Shown piece by piece: positions 48,950 to 57,168 of a stretch of DNA of 57,766 bases (position 1 is its first letter; each line of letters begins with the position of its first letter). Under the pieces are notes generated by a model. It was not told the origin of the DNA. It saw only the letters and a program-made list of their open reading frames with translations, and did not search any database. This DNA is from Thioclava sp. SK-1 (lineage in GTDB: Bacteria > Pseudomonadota > Alphaproteobacteria > Rhodobacterales > Rhodobacteraceae). The position numbers and the translations under genes are program-made. The stretch spans positions 1-57,766 of the forward strand of contig NZ_MDHA01000101.1 of the NCBI RefSeq assembly GCF_001705665.1, given 5' to 3'.

Positions 48950-49417
48950 ATGAAGAGATCAGCACTCACCCTTTCTGCCGGCCTCGCGCTTGCCGGAGTA
49001 TTCGCCATCGCCGCCTGGGCCGAACCCAACGAGGTCCGCTTCCCTACGGAGGAAATGATCGCGGAGCTGGAGCATTACACCACCGTCACCCGCGGGAATG
49101 TGACCGAGTACATGTACACCTCGCCCGAGGCACTGGCCGCGCTGAAGGCGGGCGAAGAGGTGCCCGATGGCACGCAGGTGATCCTGCAAGACTGGCGCGA
49201 GGGAGAAGTCTACCGGCTCTTCGTCATGGAAAAGGGCGAAGGCCTTGGCGATGCCTACACCGATGGCACCCGCACCGGTGACTGGCAGTTCCAGTGGTAC
49301 TGGCCCACCGGCGAGATCAACATGAATGAAGATACCGCCCGCTGCCGCTCCTGCCACATGTCGCGCGAAAGCCGCAGCTACATGTACACCTACAACGACG
49401 CGCGCAGCTACGAATGA
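48950..49417 (+). CDS. Cytochrome P460 family protein (copy 2)
   Basis: 155 residues from ATG 48950 (AAGGGA upstream), with a signal peptide ending AAWAE. Nearly the same as copy 1 (20758): [56 protein letters not shown] and the haem motif [10 protein letters not shown]. Coupled by ATGA overlap to the DUF4405 gene. The gap of 180 bases before it is free of genes and may hold its own promoter. Confidence 0.85.
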   Translation: MKRSALTLSAGLALAGVFAIAAWAEPNEVRFPTEEMIAELEHYTTVTRGNVTEYMYTSPEALAALKAGEEVPDGTQVILQDWREGEVYRLFVMEKGEGLGDAYTDGTRTGDWQFQWYWPTGEINMNEDTARCRSCHMSRESRSYMYTYNDARSYE

Positions 49418-50112
49418 TGCGCTGGACCCGCCCGCTGCCGCGGCTGCTGCTCGATGGTGCGATGCTGATCTGCCTTGTGCTGGCCTTTGCCTATTGGTGG
49501 CTGGGCAATGCGGCACATGAGGCTATCGGCACCGTTTTTCTCATCGCCGTCCTGCGCCATGTCGCCAACAATCTCTTCTGGTGGAAGGGGGTGCGGCGGG
49601 GGCGCATGACGGTTCAGCGGGCCTGCGACGCGGTCCTCGGCGCGTTGCTTGCTCTGGCGATCGTGGCGCTGCTGCTCACCAGCCTCGGTGTGTCGCGCAC
49701 TCTGGCGCAATGGCTGCCGATGCCGCGCATTTTCCTACTGCAGGAAATCCACTGGTTCGCAGCCTATTGGGCCATCGCGCTGGCGGCGCTGCATCTCGGC
49801 GTGAACTGGAACCGCATCACGGCGCTGGTCTGCAACCTTTCAGGCCTAGCGCTGCCAAGGTGGAGCGGCCCGCTGCTCTGGGTCGTCGCGCTGGCCATCG
49901 CGGTGCAGGGCACGTTCAGCGGCTCCATTCTCGGTTTCTGGCCTCGGCTGCGGTTCAGCTATGCGCTGTCCATGTGGGACTTCAACGCCTCCGTGCTGCC
50001 GTTCTTCCTGCATTGGGCGGCGGCACTCCTCACGCTCGCGGTTGCAGCGCATGTTCTGTTGTCGATTGCGACCCGAAATCTGCAAGTTCTTCCTGCGAAG
50101 AACAGTCGCTGA
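49414..50112 (+). CDS. DUF4405 cytochrome b-like membrane protein (copy 2)
   Basis: 232 residues, overlapping the P460 stop by ATGA. Membrane spans with His at [45 protein letters not shown], same layout as copy 1. Probably a di-haem membrane partner of the P460 protein. This pair closes the redox/hydrolase cluster on the right; the next gene belongs to a replication module. Confidence 0.8.
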   Translation: MMRWTRPLPRLLLDGAMLICLVLAFAYWWLGNAAHEAIGTVFLIAVLRHVANNLFWWKGVRRGRMTVQRACDAVLGALLALAIVALLLTSLGVSRTLAQWLPMPRIFLLQEIHWFAAYWAIALAALHLGVNWNRITALVCNLSGLALPRWSGPLLWVVALAIAVQGTFSGSILGFWPRLRFSYALSMWDFNASVLPFFLHWAAALLTLAVAAHVLLSIATRNLQVLPAKNSR

Positions 50113-50142
50113 GCCTAACAGAATGGACACCATCAAGCTCTG

Positions 50143-50529
50143 CTACGGACGTTTTGCTTCACTCAACTGGCTTGGTCGATAATCCAAGAAGAGTTCACCT
50201 GTGTCTCTCATTGCGACAGTTGGCGGCTGAAACCCATCGTCACCCAGATCAACCTCACCCGGCTCTGTCGTCTCCAGCACACGCTGATAATCGTAGGCCG
50301 CGGCTCGCGCATCAGCCCTGATCCGACCTGAGATGTCATTCAGGCAATTCAGGTAGTCCTCGACCTCGCTGAAATAACGCCGAAACAGCGCCCTGACCTC
50401 GGCACCGGAAAACCCAGCATCGAGAAGGTGCGCGGACTCCGGCCTGATTGGCTTGATGCAAAGCTCTTGCGCAGCCGTAGGGACTGCGAAGACCGCCACT
50501 ATGGTTGCGGAATTTATGAGCAGTCTCAC
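50143..50529 (-). CDS. Small secreted protein coupled to solo repC
   Basis: 128 residues with a signal peptide (INSATIVAVFAVPTAAQ) and then a soluble helical domain with two Cys (ELCIKPIRP and YLNCLNDISG), the latter possibly disulfide linked. I do not recognise the family. Its ATG overlaps the stop codon of the solo repC gene by four bases, so it is translated from the repC message. A periplasmic product made in step with a replication initiator is unusual; surface exclusion or conjugation roles are possible guesses. Confidence 0.7.
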   Translation of the reverse strand: MRLLINSATIVAVFAVPTAAQELCIKPIRPESAHLLDAGFSGAEVRALFRRYFSEVEDYLNCLNDISGRIRADARAAAYDYQRVLETTEPGEVDLGDDGFQPPTVAMRDTGELFLDYRPSQLSEAKRP

Positions 50530-51755
50530 TGGCGCCTCCTGCTCCGTTCATTCAGCCCGATCAGGCTTCCCATGATGTTCAAAGTCCCTTTCCGCTGCGC
50601 CCGCACCATGCCTCGGAGATAGCCCCCTGCGGAAAGAATGGTGGCTTCGGGATCGGCAACCTTCGCATCAGTGATCAGCACACAAAGCATCGCTGCATCT
50701 TCACCCAACAGATTCACGGCTTCCTCCCAGGCAGAAGGATGAATCCCCAGTTCAGGCAGTCGCTTTTGCGCGGCGATCACGAAGGCATGGAAATCCAGCC
50801 TGCCCCGCTTTTGTCGCTCGATGTCGAGCCACATCTTCATCTCTTCGGAACAAAGATCGTAGAGGCGATCACTGCCTAGGTTCTGAATAAATTTGGACTT
50901 GTGCGCCTCGCTGGCCGCCCCATCCTGTCTTTCTAAGCAACGGACGCGGCCGCTAGGCTGCGGCCCAGAAACGATGGATTGCGTGGGCTTGCCCACGCTC
51001 CGCGTATCGACATGGTCGTTACAAGGTACTTCGTTAGAATCTTGAGTTGTATCTTGTATATGAAAGCGCTCGTTTTCGAGCGGTCGATCATGCGTTTCGT
51101 GCAGAAAGTTAGACGCAGAAATCGTCAGCGCTTCGGCTTCAGCCTCGTGGTTCTGAAGCTCTTCGAGCGACATCCGATGAAGCGCCTGGCCTGACGGCCA
51201 CTCCGCAAACGTCTGATGGATACGCTCGACCTCTGCTGTCAGCCCATGACGCTCGACCAGCTCGCACAGAATGCCTTTCAGGTGCCGCTTGTGCGAACTG
51301 CGCTGACCACGCAGGCGAGCATGAGCCCTGCGATCGGCCTCGATCTCGTCGCGCAGGCACAGAAACTCGTCGACGCGTGCGATCGCCACGCCGAAGAAAA
51401 CGCCACAACCGGAAAAGCCGGACCGCGCACCATTCGCCATCGTCCGCTTCTCGATGAGCCCTGCGCGGACGAGCGCCGCCTCGTGCTCTCGGATGCGGCA
51501 AGCCGTGACGCCACGCTTATGCGCGATCTCGTTCTGGCTGAGATAGCAGCACGGTTCGTCCGGGCCGCGCTTTAACGCGCTCGGCCTGGTCGACGCGATC
51601 ATGGTGCGAAAGGTCATCATCGCCGCAGCACCGATGCCAAGGCTGGAAGCAACCGCATCGACAAGCGCGACAAAGCCGTCGCGCTCCATGCCGCGTGGAA
51701 GCGTTGGTTTGACGGCCTCACACCGTCGGACAGGCAAAGCCTGGGATACATGCAT
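50526..51755 (-). CDS. repC: Solo-type RepC replication initiator
   Basis: 409 residues from the ATG at 51755 (GAGG upstream; a longer frame begins at 51815). The N-terminal domain shows LSQNEIAHKRGVTACRIREH and EAALVRAGLIEKR, a winged helix as in RepC. The C-terminal part ends AGGYLRGMVRAQRKGTLNI, paralleling SPGGYLRGMVEKAG of the first RepC. The SPNGKRxGRR signature of repABC-type RepC is replaced by MANGARSGFSG. No repA or repB is adjacent; solo repC replicons are known in Rhodobacterales. The message leader contains a candidate antisense RNA on the other strand. Confidence 0.85.
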   Translation of the reverse strand: MHVSQALPVRRCEAVKPTLPRGMERDGFVALVDAVASSLGIGAAAMMTFRTMIASTRPSALKRGPDEPCCYLSQNEIAHKRGVTACRIREHEAALVRAGLIEKRTMANGARSGFSGCGVFFGVAIARVDEFLCLRDEIEADRRAHARLRGQRSSHKRHLKGILCELVERHGLTAEVERIHQTFAEWPSGQALHRMSLEELQNHEAEAEALTISASNFLHETHDRPLENERFHIQDTTQDSNEVPCNDHVDTRSVGKPTQSIVSGPQPSGRVRCLERQDGAASEAHKSKFIQNLGSDRLYDLCSEEMKMWLDIERQKRGRLDFHAFVIAAQKRLPELGIHPSAWEEAVNLLGEDAAMLCVLITDAKVADPEATILSAGGYLRGMVRAQRKGTLNIMGSLIGLNERSRRRQ

Positions 51756-51825
51756 CTGTTCGATCCTCGTTCGTGTGAAGCGAGGCGGCGGCAGGCAAAC
51801 TTCTACTGGTCGCACAAATGCGTTT

Positions 51826-51860
51826 TTGACTTGCCTGCAATGTGGGGAAGCTGGTATAAC
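51826..51860 (+). promoter_or_regulatory. Promoter of the antisense RNA at solo repC
   Basis: TTGCCT (51831-51836), 18 bases, TATAAC (51855-51860). An overlapping TTGACT (51826-51831) is a better -35 box but the spacing (23) is too long. Confidence 0.5.
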
Positions 51861-51866
51861 TGATCT

Positions 51867-51952
51867 TGACTAGAGACGTTTTCGGGCTTGCCGGCCCTAG
51901 GTCCTACTTCCCCCCGTGGAAGGTTGCCGCCTTCGCGGGGGCTTTAATTTTT
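51867..51952 (+). ncRNA. Candidate antisense RNA controlling solo repC
   Basis: About 85 nt on the strand opposite to repC, in the 320-bp gene-free gap upstream of it. It ends in a hairpin with arms CCCCCGTGGAAGG (51911-51923) and CCTTCGCGGGGG (51930-51941), one base bulged, followed by CTTTAATTTTT. Position and direction relative to the repC start copy the arrangement at the repABC operon. The remaining gap to 52075 holds nothing recognised. The 5' end is inferred from the promoter. Confidence 0.58.
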
Positions 51953-52075
51953 GGGATTTCTTACTGCTCCTTTCCTCGTCACGACTCTCTCGGTCGCATT
52001 ATTGTGTCATTAGGCATACAGGGTTTCGTTTGAGGCCGCAATTCTGGTAGTCCACCGCCAGCGCCGCCACAACAA

Positions 52076-52786
52076 TTAGTAATCCACCTGCTCATAGCCA
52101 TATTTTCCTTGGTAGTCCGTCCAGTCGATGAAGACGGACCGCTGATAGAGGCTCGGACAGCTCTCACCCCAACCGGCAAGACCTTCGAAAGCATCCGGCA
52201 ATGATGCCACCGAACTGCCGGACCAGCTAAAGTCGCCCTGCACGCCATAAGTGCCGACGCGGAGCTTCTCGCTACCACGACAAACACCATCATCACCGCC
52301 ACTTTGACGTTGGCGGGCATATTCGACGTTGTAAACGCGGATTGAGCGGACGAAGTCATACTCGGACCCGCTGATGTCGATGTCGGCCACGCCGTTGTCG
52401 TCGGCATAGTCCGCGATCAGGGACATCATCTCATCCTTCTTAGTCGTCGGCACAGGCAGCCCCTCCAGGACGGCCGAGAATGGCTGCGGTGTCGAAGGCA
52501 TCGGCGTGCTCGAAGCTTCACGCAAAAGCGGCAGAGGGCTCTGGCCCTGAGGCGGGCGGTAGGACACGCCCAAGGGACAGTTCCAGATCTGTAAGGGAGG
52601 CTCCACCGGCCAAGGCGTGATCCTGCTGATGAAGACGGATCGCGCTTCGTTGCATTCGGTGCTGCCGGGCCAGCCTCCCGCCAGACAGATCAGGATCGCA
52701 CAGTCGACCTGATAGGCTTGTGCAGCCGGAGGAGCCGCCAAGGAGAGGCCCGCACAGGTCAAGGCAGTCGCGGCGGCGCGCCGCAT
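52076..52786 (-). CDS. Secreted Cys-containing protein, family unknown
   Basis: 236 residues from ATG 52786, giving a signal peptide (LTCAGLSLAAPPAAQA); an ATG at 52840 is in frame. The mature start YQVDCAILICLAGGWPGSTE followed by C-N-E-A-R has some likeness to TrbM/KikA conjugation proteins (C-x-A-I-L-C-L-S with a downstream Cys), but this is weak. The C-terminal half contains an acidic segment and RSIRVYNVEYARQRQ. It lies upstream of solo repC and divergent from the virB operon, so it is probably transfer-related. Confidence 0.65.
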   Translation of the reverse strand: MRRAAATALTCAGLSLAAPPAAQAYQVDCAILICLAGGWPGSTECNEARSVFISRITPWPVEPPLQIWNCPLGVSYRPPQGQSPLPLLREASSTPMPSTPQPFSAVLEGLPVPTTKKDEMMSLIADYADDNGVADIDISGSEYDFVRSIRVYNVEYARQRQSGGDDGVCRGSEKLRVGTYGVQGDFSWSGSSVASLPDAFEGLAGWGESCPSLYQRSVFIDWTDYQGKYGYEQVDY

Positions 52787-52840
52787 CGCATGTCCATCCA
52801 GGATCAAGGCCTCTGCCTCCTTCGCATCTTCGATCGGCAT

Positions 52841-53120
52841 GTCCCCGCCGGTGTCCCGCTCGCGCGATGGTCACAGCGGGGTGATCATCCTATAGCGGAG
52901 AACGTCAGGAATAGCGCCAAAGCACCAAATTTGACGCCAAACTTCCAGAACAAGCGCTTATTGTCAAATACGCTAAGTCCATGTTTGGCGCTTTTCATAA
53001 ACATAGGCTTCTTTTAGTCGTTTAGCGCCTTTTTCAAAAAAAGGCTTTAAAGTTGAAAAAAGTCGTGATTCAAGGATACGCAGCACCTGTCCAGAAATTC
53101 CCAACGACAGGTGTCAGCCA
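52841..53120. promoter_or_regulatory. AT-rich divergent control region with GCGCCAAA repeats
   Basis: Between the secreted protein and the virB block. AGCGCCAAA (52913-52921) is mirrored by TTTGGCGCT (52984-52992); a related GACGCCAAAC stands at 52933-52942 and TTTAGCGCC at 53021-53029. A symmetric GCCTTTTT / AAAAAGGC hairpin (53027-53045) lies next to the last one. Candidate operators or iteron-like sites; it could also be an origin of transfer. Confidence 0.5.
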
Positions 53121-53405
53121 ATGTGGAACCCACGCGTGATTACGACTGATGCAGTGCAAAACTTCCTTGAGAAGGGTGGCAAGCTCGACTACCGCCCGAT
53201 TCACACCCCAAAAGGATGGAACTGGGAGCTCTGGGCTGTTCAGACGAACGGCGCGGCCAGCCCGGTCATTTCCTCGAAGACTGGCGAAGCCCGCGTCTTC
53301 AAGTCTTCCGATGCGCTGGTCAGCTTCCACATGCGCATTTTCCCCGACGCCGAAGGTGTTTGGGTGCCTGCCCCGAAATCTGGACAAGACGAAGACACCG
53401 AGTGA
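53121..53405 (+). CDS. Small plasmid protein before virB1, function unknown
   Basis: 94 residues with no signal peptide or membrane span. The text VQNFLEKGGKLDYRPIHTPK followed by GWNWELWAV looks like a short beta-rich domain. Similar small proteins stand before VirB operons on alphaproteobacterial plasmids, some annotated as partition-associated (ParC-like), but I am not sure of this. It overlaps the beginning of the virB1 region. Confidence 0.65.
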   Translation: MWNPRVITTDAVQNFLEKGGKLDYRPIHTPKGWNWELWAVQTNGAASPVISSKTGEARVFKSSDALVSFHMRIFPDAEGVWVPAPKSGQDEDTE

Positions 53406-54093
53406 TCGCTTCGGCGCTCTGCGCTGGCTGATCCTCCGACCGCTCTGCCGTTCCCTCCTCTCCCTCTCGATCCTTTCAGCATTCACCGTCGGCTCACCGC
53501 GCCTCGCGCAGGCTGAGCCCATGAATGCCACCGCGTTCCGGGCCGTCGCCGAAAACTGCGCGCCCGGTGTCGCCCCCTCCATCATGGAAAAGCTCGTCGC
53601 CGCCGAGAGTGGCTTCAACCCGTTCGCCATCGGCGTGAACGGCCCGGATCGGGCATCCTATGCGCCGCGCTCCGCCAATGAGGCAGCGCAAATCGCTGCC
53701 CGCCTGATCGCAGAAGGCAAGTCCATCGACATGGGCCTCGGGCAGATCAACAGCGCCAACCTGTCCTGGCTCGGGCTGACGCCCGCCACCGTGTTCGATG
53801 CCTGCCGCAATCTGACGGCGGCGGAAACCGTGCTGCGCGACGGCTATGACCGGGCGCGCGATGCCGGAGCGGACCAGACACAGGCCCTGCACCAGGCACT
53901 TTCCTCCTACAACACCGGCTCTTTCACGCGTGGTTTCCACAACGGCTATGTGGCCCGCGTGCTGGGAGAGGGGTCCGTGACCGCCCCCTCGATAGAAAAG
54001 CGGTCGCCCTCCCCGAGTGACGACAAGGACAGCGCGAAACGATGGGACGTGTTCGGCGCGGCCACCGGATCAAACGCCTTGGTTTTTCAATAG
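53401..54093 (+). CDS. virB1: VirB1-like lytic transglycosylase
   Basis: The SLT domain begins at M-N-A-T-A-F-R-A (53521): catalytic Glu in IMEKLVAAESGFNPFAIGVN, then SIDMGLGQINSANLSWLGL and YNTGSFTRGFHNGYVARVLG. A clear signal peptide (LCRSLLSLSILSAFTVGSP up to L-A-Q-A) is in frame just before, from about 53419, but has no ATG, GTG or TTG of its own; the nearest in-frame ATG is 53311, inside the preceding gene. The exact start is therefore unresolved. VirB1 opens the peptidoglycan for the conjugation channel. virB2 follows 12 bases later. Confidence 0.85.
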   Translation, partial: SDRFGALRWLILRPLCRSLLSLSILSAFTVGSPRLAQAEPMNATAFRAVAENCAPGVAPSIMEKLVAAESGFNPFAIGVNGPDRASYAPRSANEAAQIAARLIAEGKSIDMGLGQINSANLSWLGLTPATVFDACRNLTAAETVLRDGYDRARDAGADQTQALHQALSSYNTGSFTRGFHNGYVARVLGEGSVTAPSIEKRSPSPSDDKDSAKRWDVFGAATGSNALVFQ

Positions 54094-54105
54094 AAGGACG
54101 CAACC

Positions 54106-54393
54106 ATGAAGACCTTTCTGACCCGCTACCGGAGCATCGGCGCCCCGATGTTCCTGGCTGCGGTCCTGACCGCAGCGGCGCAGCCCGCCGCCGCCGCAGG
54201 CTTCACCGACTTCCTGAACAACATCCTCGACGAGTTCGAAAGCGCCAAGCAGCCCATTGCCCTGATCGCGCTCATGTTCATCGGCGCGGGCTGGCTCTTC
54301 AACTTCGTCGATCTTCGCCGTGCTGCTTGGGCGGTTGGCGGCGTCGTCCTGATCTACGCCTCCTCCGAGGTGCTCAGCATGATCACCGGCTGA
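54106..54393 (+). CDS. virB2: VirB2-like conjugative pilin
   Basis: 95 residues: a long leader cleaved probably after A-A-A-A, then two membrane segments (QPIALIALMFIGAGWLF and AAWAVGGVVLIYASSEV) joined by the short basic loop VDLRR, the VirB2/TrbC pattern. It forms the conjugative pilus. GAAGGAC precedes the ATG. Confidence 0.88.
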   Translation: MKTFLTRYRSIGAPMFLAAVLTAAAQPAAAAGFTDFLNNILDEFESAKQPIALIALMFIGAGWLFNFVDLRRAAWAVGGVVLIYASSEVLSMITG

Positions 54394-54412
54394 TCGGCAG
54401 GGAGGGCAACCA

Positions 54413-54742
54413 ATGGAAAAGGTGAAGATGAACGAGGACGTGCTGTTCCTCGCCCTCACGCGCCCGGCGATGATCTTCGGCATCCCTGTCGAAGCCTTCG
54501 CCATGTGCTGCGGCATCGGCGGTCTGGCGATGATCGCCGCGGACTCGATCTTCTACCTGCCCATTGCGATCCCCCTTCTCGGCGTCTCTCGCCTGATCGT
54601 CGAGCGCGATCAGAACGCTTTTCAAATCCTGTTTCGCTGGCTGGACACAAATGCCCGGTGCCGGAACCGGAGCCTCTGGGGGGGATCATCGACATCCCCC
54701 CTGCGTCTCCGCCGCCTCTATAAGATCGAGGAGATCGACTGA
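54413..54742 (+). CDS. virB3: VirB3-like inner membrane protein
   Basis: 109 residues. DVLFLALTRPAMIFGIPVEA is the VirB3 hallmark, followed by two membrane segments and F-R-W-L-D. AGGGAGGG precedes the ATG. The stop codon overlaps the virB4 start (TGATG). VirB3 anchors VirB4 in the inner membrane. Confidence 0.88.
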   Translation: MEKVKMNEDVLFLALTRPAMIFGIPVEAFAMCCGIGGLAMIAADSIFYLPIAIPLLGVSRLIVERDQNAFQILFRWLDTNARCRNRSLWGGSSTSPLRLRRLYKIEEID

Positions 54743-56715
54743 TGGGCCTGCTCGACAAGATCAAGACCGAGAACACGGCAGACCGCTACCTTCCCTTCAT
54801 CCGCCATTCGGACGCGCACACGATCATCACGCGCAACCGGGGGGCCTTCCAGATGCTGAAGCTTGAGGGCGTCTCCTTCCGCACGGCAGATACCCAGCTC
54901 ATCAACACGCTGCACAACCAGCTCAGCCATGCCCTGCGCAACATCGCCGACGACACCGTCATGGCCTATGTCCATGTGGTCCGGGCCACCGATGACGACT
55001 ATCCGTCTGGCACCTTTGTCACCGACCTCGCCCGCTGGATCGACGAGAGTTATCGTAGCCGGATCGAGGCCAAGCGCCTGTTCCGGAACGATCTGTATCT
55101 GACCGTCTACATGCAGCCCCGCAGCCTGCCCGGCGGACGGTTGGCAAAGGGCGTCCGTCGCGCCCGCACCAGCCAGATCGAGGTGGATCAGGATCTTCTG
55201 GACGATCTCGACGACAAGACCACGCAGCTGACGCGCAGCCTCAGCCGCTTTCGGCCCCGGAAGCTCTCGATCATCAGGGACCACCGCGACCTGCTGATCT
55301 CCGAGCCTGCCAGCGTCCTGAAGCAATTGATCTCTGGCCGGTATGAGCCGGTCCCGCTGGTGCACGGGACCATTGGCAATGCGATCTACACTGACCGGGT
55401 GATCTTCGGGCGAGAGGCGCTGGAAATCCGCCATGCCGCCGCCAGCACCTATGGCGCGATGTTCGGCATCAAGGAATACCACGCCCGCACCCGCCCGAAC
55501 ATGTTCGACAATCTGCTGACGGCCCCGTTCCGTTTCGTCCTGACGCAGTCCTTCCGCTGCACGGCGAAGAACGAGGCGATGCGTCAGATGGCCCTCAAGG
55601 AAGGGCGGCTGCGCAACGCGAATGACCCCGCCGTGTCCCAGGCGGACGGGCTGCGCGACGCCCGCGACGACCTGATGTCGGGCGAATTCGTGATGGGCGA
55701 ACATAACCTGTCCCTGACGGTCCTGACCGATGACGCGAAGGAACTGAAAGCCCGCGCCGCCGATGCGCATAACCTGCTGTCGGAATCCGGGGCTGTCGTC
55801 GCCCGCGAGGACATGGGGCTTGAGCCGCAATTCTGGGCGCAGCTTCCCGGAAACCATGCGCATCGAGCACGGGTCGCGATGGTGACCAGCCGCAACTACA
55901 CGGCCATGTCGCCGCTTCACAATTACCCGACCGGCCACCGGCACGGCAACGAATGGGGCGATGCGGTCAGCAAGCTCCAGACCAGCGCCGGAAGCCCCTT
56001 CTACTTCAATTTCCATGTCGGCGATCTCGGTCACACCTTCATCTGCGGCCCCTCCGGCTCCGGCAAGACGGTGGTGCAGACCTTCCTGCTGTCACAGCTG
56101 GAAAAATTCGGGGCGAAGCGCGTCCTCTTCGACAAGGATTATGGGGCCGAGATCTTCGTCCGCGCCTCGGGCGGCTCCTATCTCGATTTTCAACCCGGTC
56201 GCCCGACCGGCTGCGCTCCGTTCATGGCAATCGACCTTGATGCCGACGGCCAGGCCTTCATGGTCGAACTGGTCAAATCCATGCTGGGCGGCGAGCGCGC
56301 CACCTTCTCGGCCGAGGACATCCGGCGGATAGAGATGGCCGTCACCGGCCTGTCCAACCTGCCGCGCAATGGCCGCACCGTCTCTGCCCTACGCGAATTG
56401 CTGGGGTTCGGCGGCGGCGCGGAAGACATCGGCAACCGGCTGGATCGCTGGCTCGGCAACGAACGGCTCGGCTGGGTCTTCGACAATTCCGAAGACACCA
56501 TCGCCTTCGATGCCGACCTGGTGGGCTTCGACATCACGGCTTTCCTCGACGATCCGGAAATCCGCAACCCGATCATGATGTACCTCATGCGCCGGGTCGA
56601 GAACCTGATCACCGGCCAGCGCATCGCGATCTTCATCGACGAGTTCTGGAAGGCCCTGTCCGATCCCTACTTCTCGGACTTCGTGAAGAACAAGCTCAAG
56701 GTCATCCGTGTCTGA
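54742..56715 (+). pseudogene. virB4: VirB4 ATPase truncated by IS3 element
   Basis: 657 residues remain of about 790. CagE/VirB4 N-terminal domain, then Walker A FICGPSGSGKT (about 433-443) and Walker B IFIDEFWKAL (about 629-638). The frame ends shortly after KNKLKVIR, where relatives continue with the motif that contacts the next subunit and a C-terminal helix. The interruption coincides with the left end of the IS3 element at about 56711. VirB4 powers pilus assembly and transfer, so the channel should be inactive unless another copy exists. Confidence 0.88.
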
Positions 56716-56793
56716 CGTCAGCACCTATGGGACAGATATGAGGATTTGAATAACGGAGGGTTTCTGGTTCATCGTAGCCTTTAAGGAGCGAAG

Positions 56794-57168
56794 ATGAACA
56801 AGAAGCCCGGAACATCGAAAGACGCAGCTGACAAGCTGGTCAAAGACATCCGCCGCAAGACCCGCCAGACCTACTCTGCGGAGGAGAAGATCCGCATTGT
56901 TTTGGCCGGATTGCGCGGGGAGGAAAGCATCTCGGCGTTATGTCGTCGTGAGGGCATTTCTGACAGCCTGTATTACACTTGGTCGAAGGAATTCCTTGAG
57001 GCTGGAAAGCGTCGTCTTTCCGGCGACACGGCGCGTCAAGCGACATCGCCTGAGGTGAAGGAGTTGAGATCTGAGGCCATGGCCCTGAAGGAATGCGTGG
57101 CCGACCTCACCTTGGAAAACCGTCTGCTCAAAAAAAGCATGACAGGGGCTGGGGAGTTCGAGGAATGA
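56794..57168 (+). CDS. IS3 OrfA, transposase helix-turn-helix subunit
   Basis: 124 residues. Helix-turn-helix TYSAEEKIRIVLAGLRGEES then ISALCRREGISDSLYYTWSK, followed by a leucine-zipper-like tail (KECVADLTLENRLLKKS). It binds the element's ends. A-rich run AAAAAAA at 57130-57136 in its last part could allow -1 frameshifting into orfB; the stop overlaps the orfB ATG as ATGA. Confidence 0.9.
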   Translation: MNKKPGTSKDAADKLVKDIRRKTRQTYSAEEKIRIVLAGLRGEESISALCRREGISDSLYYTWSKEFLEAGKRRLSGDTARQATSPEVKELRSEAMALKECVADLTLENRLLKKSMTGAGEFEE

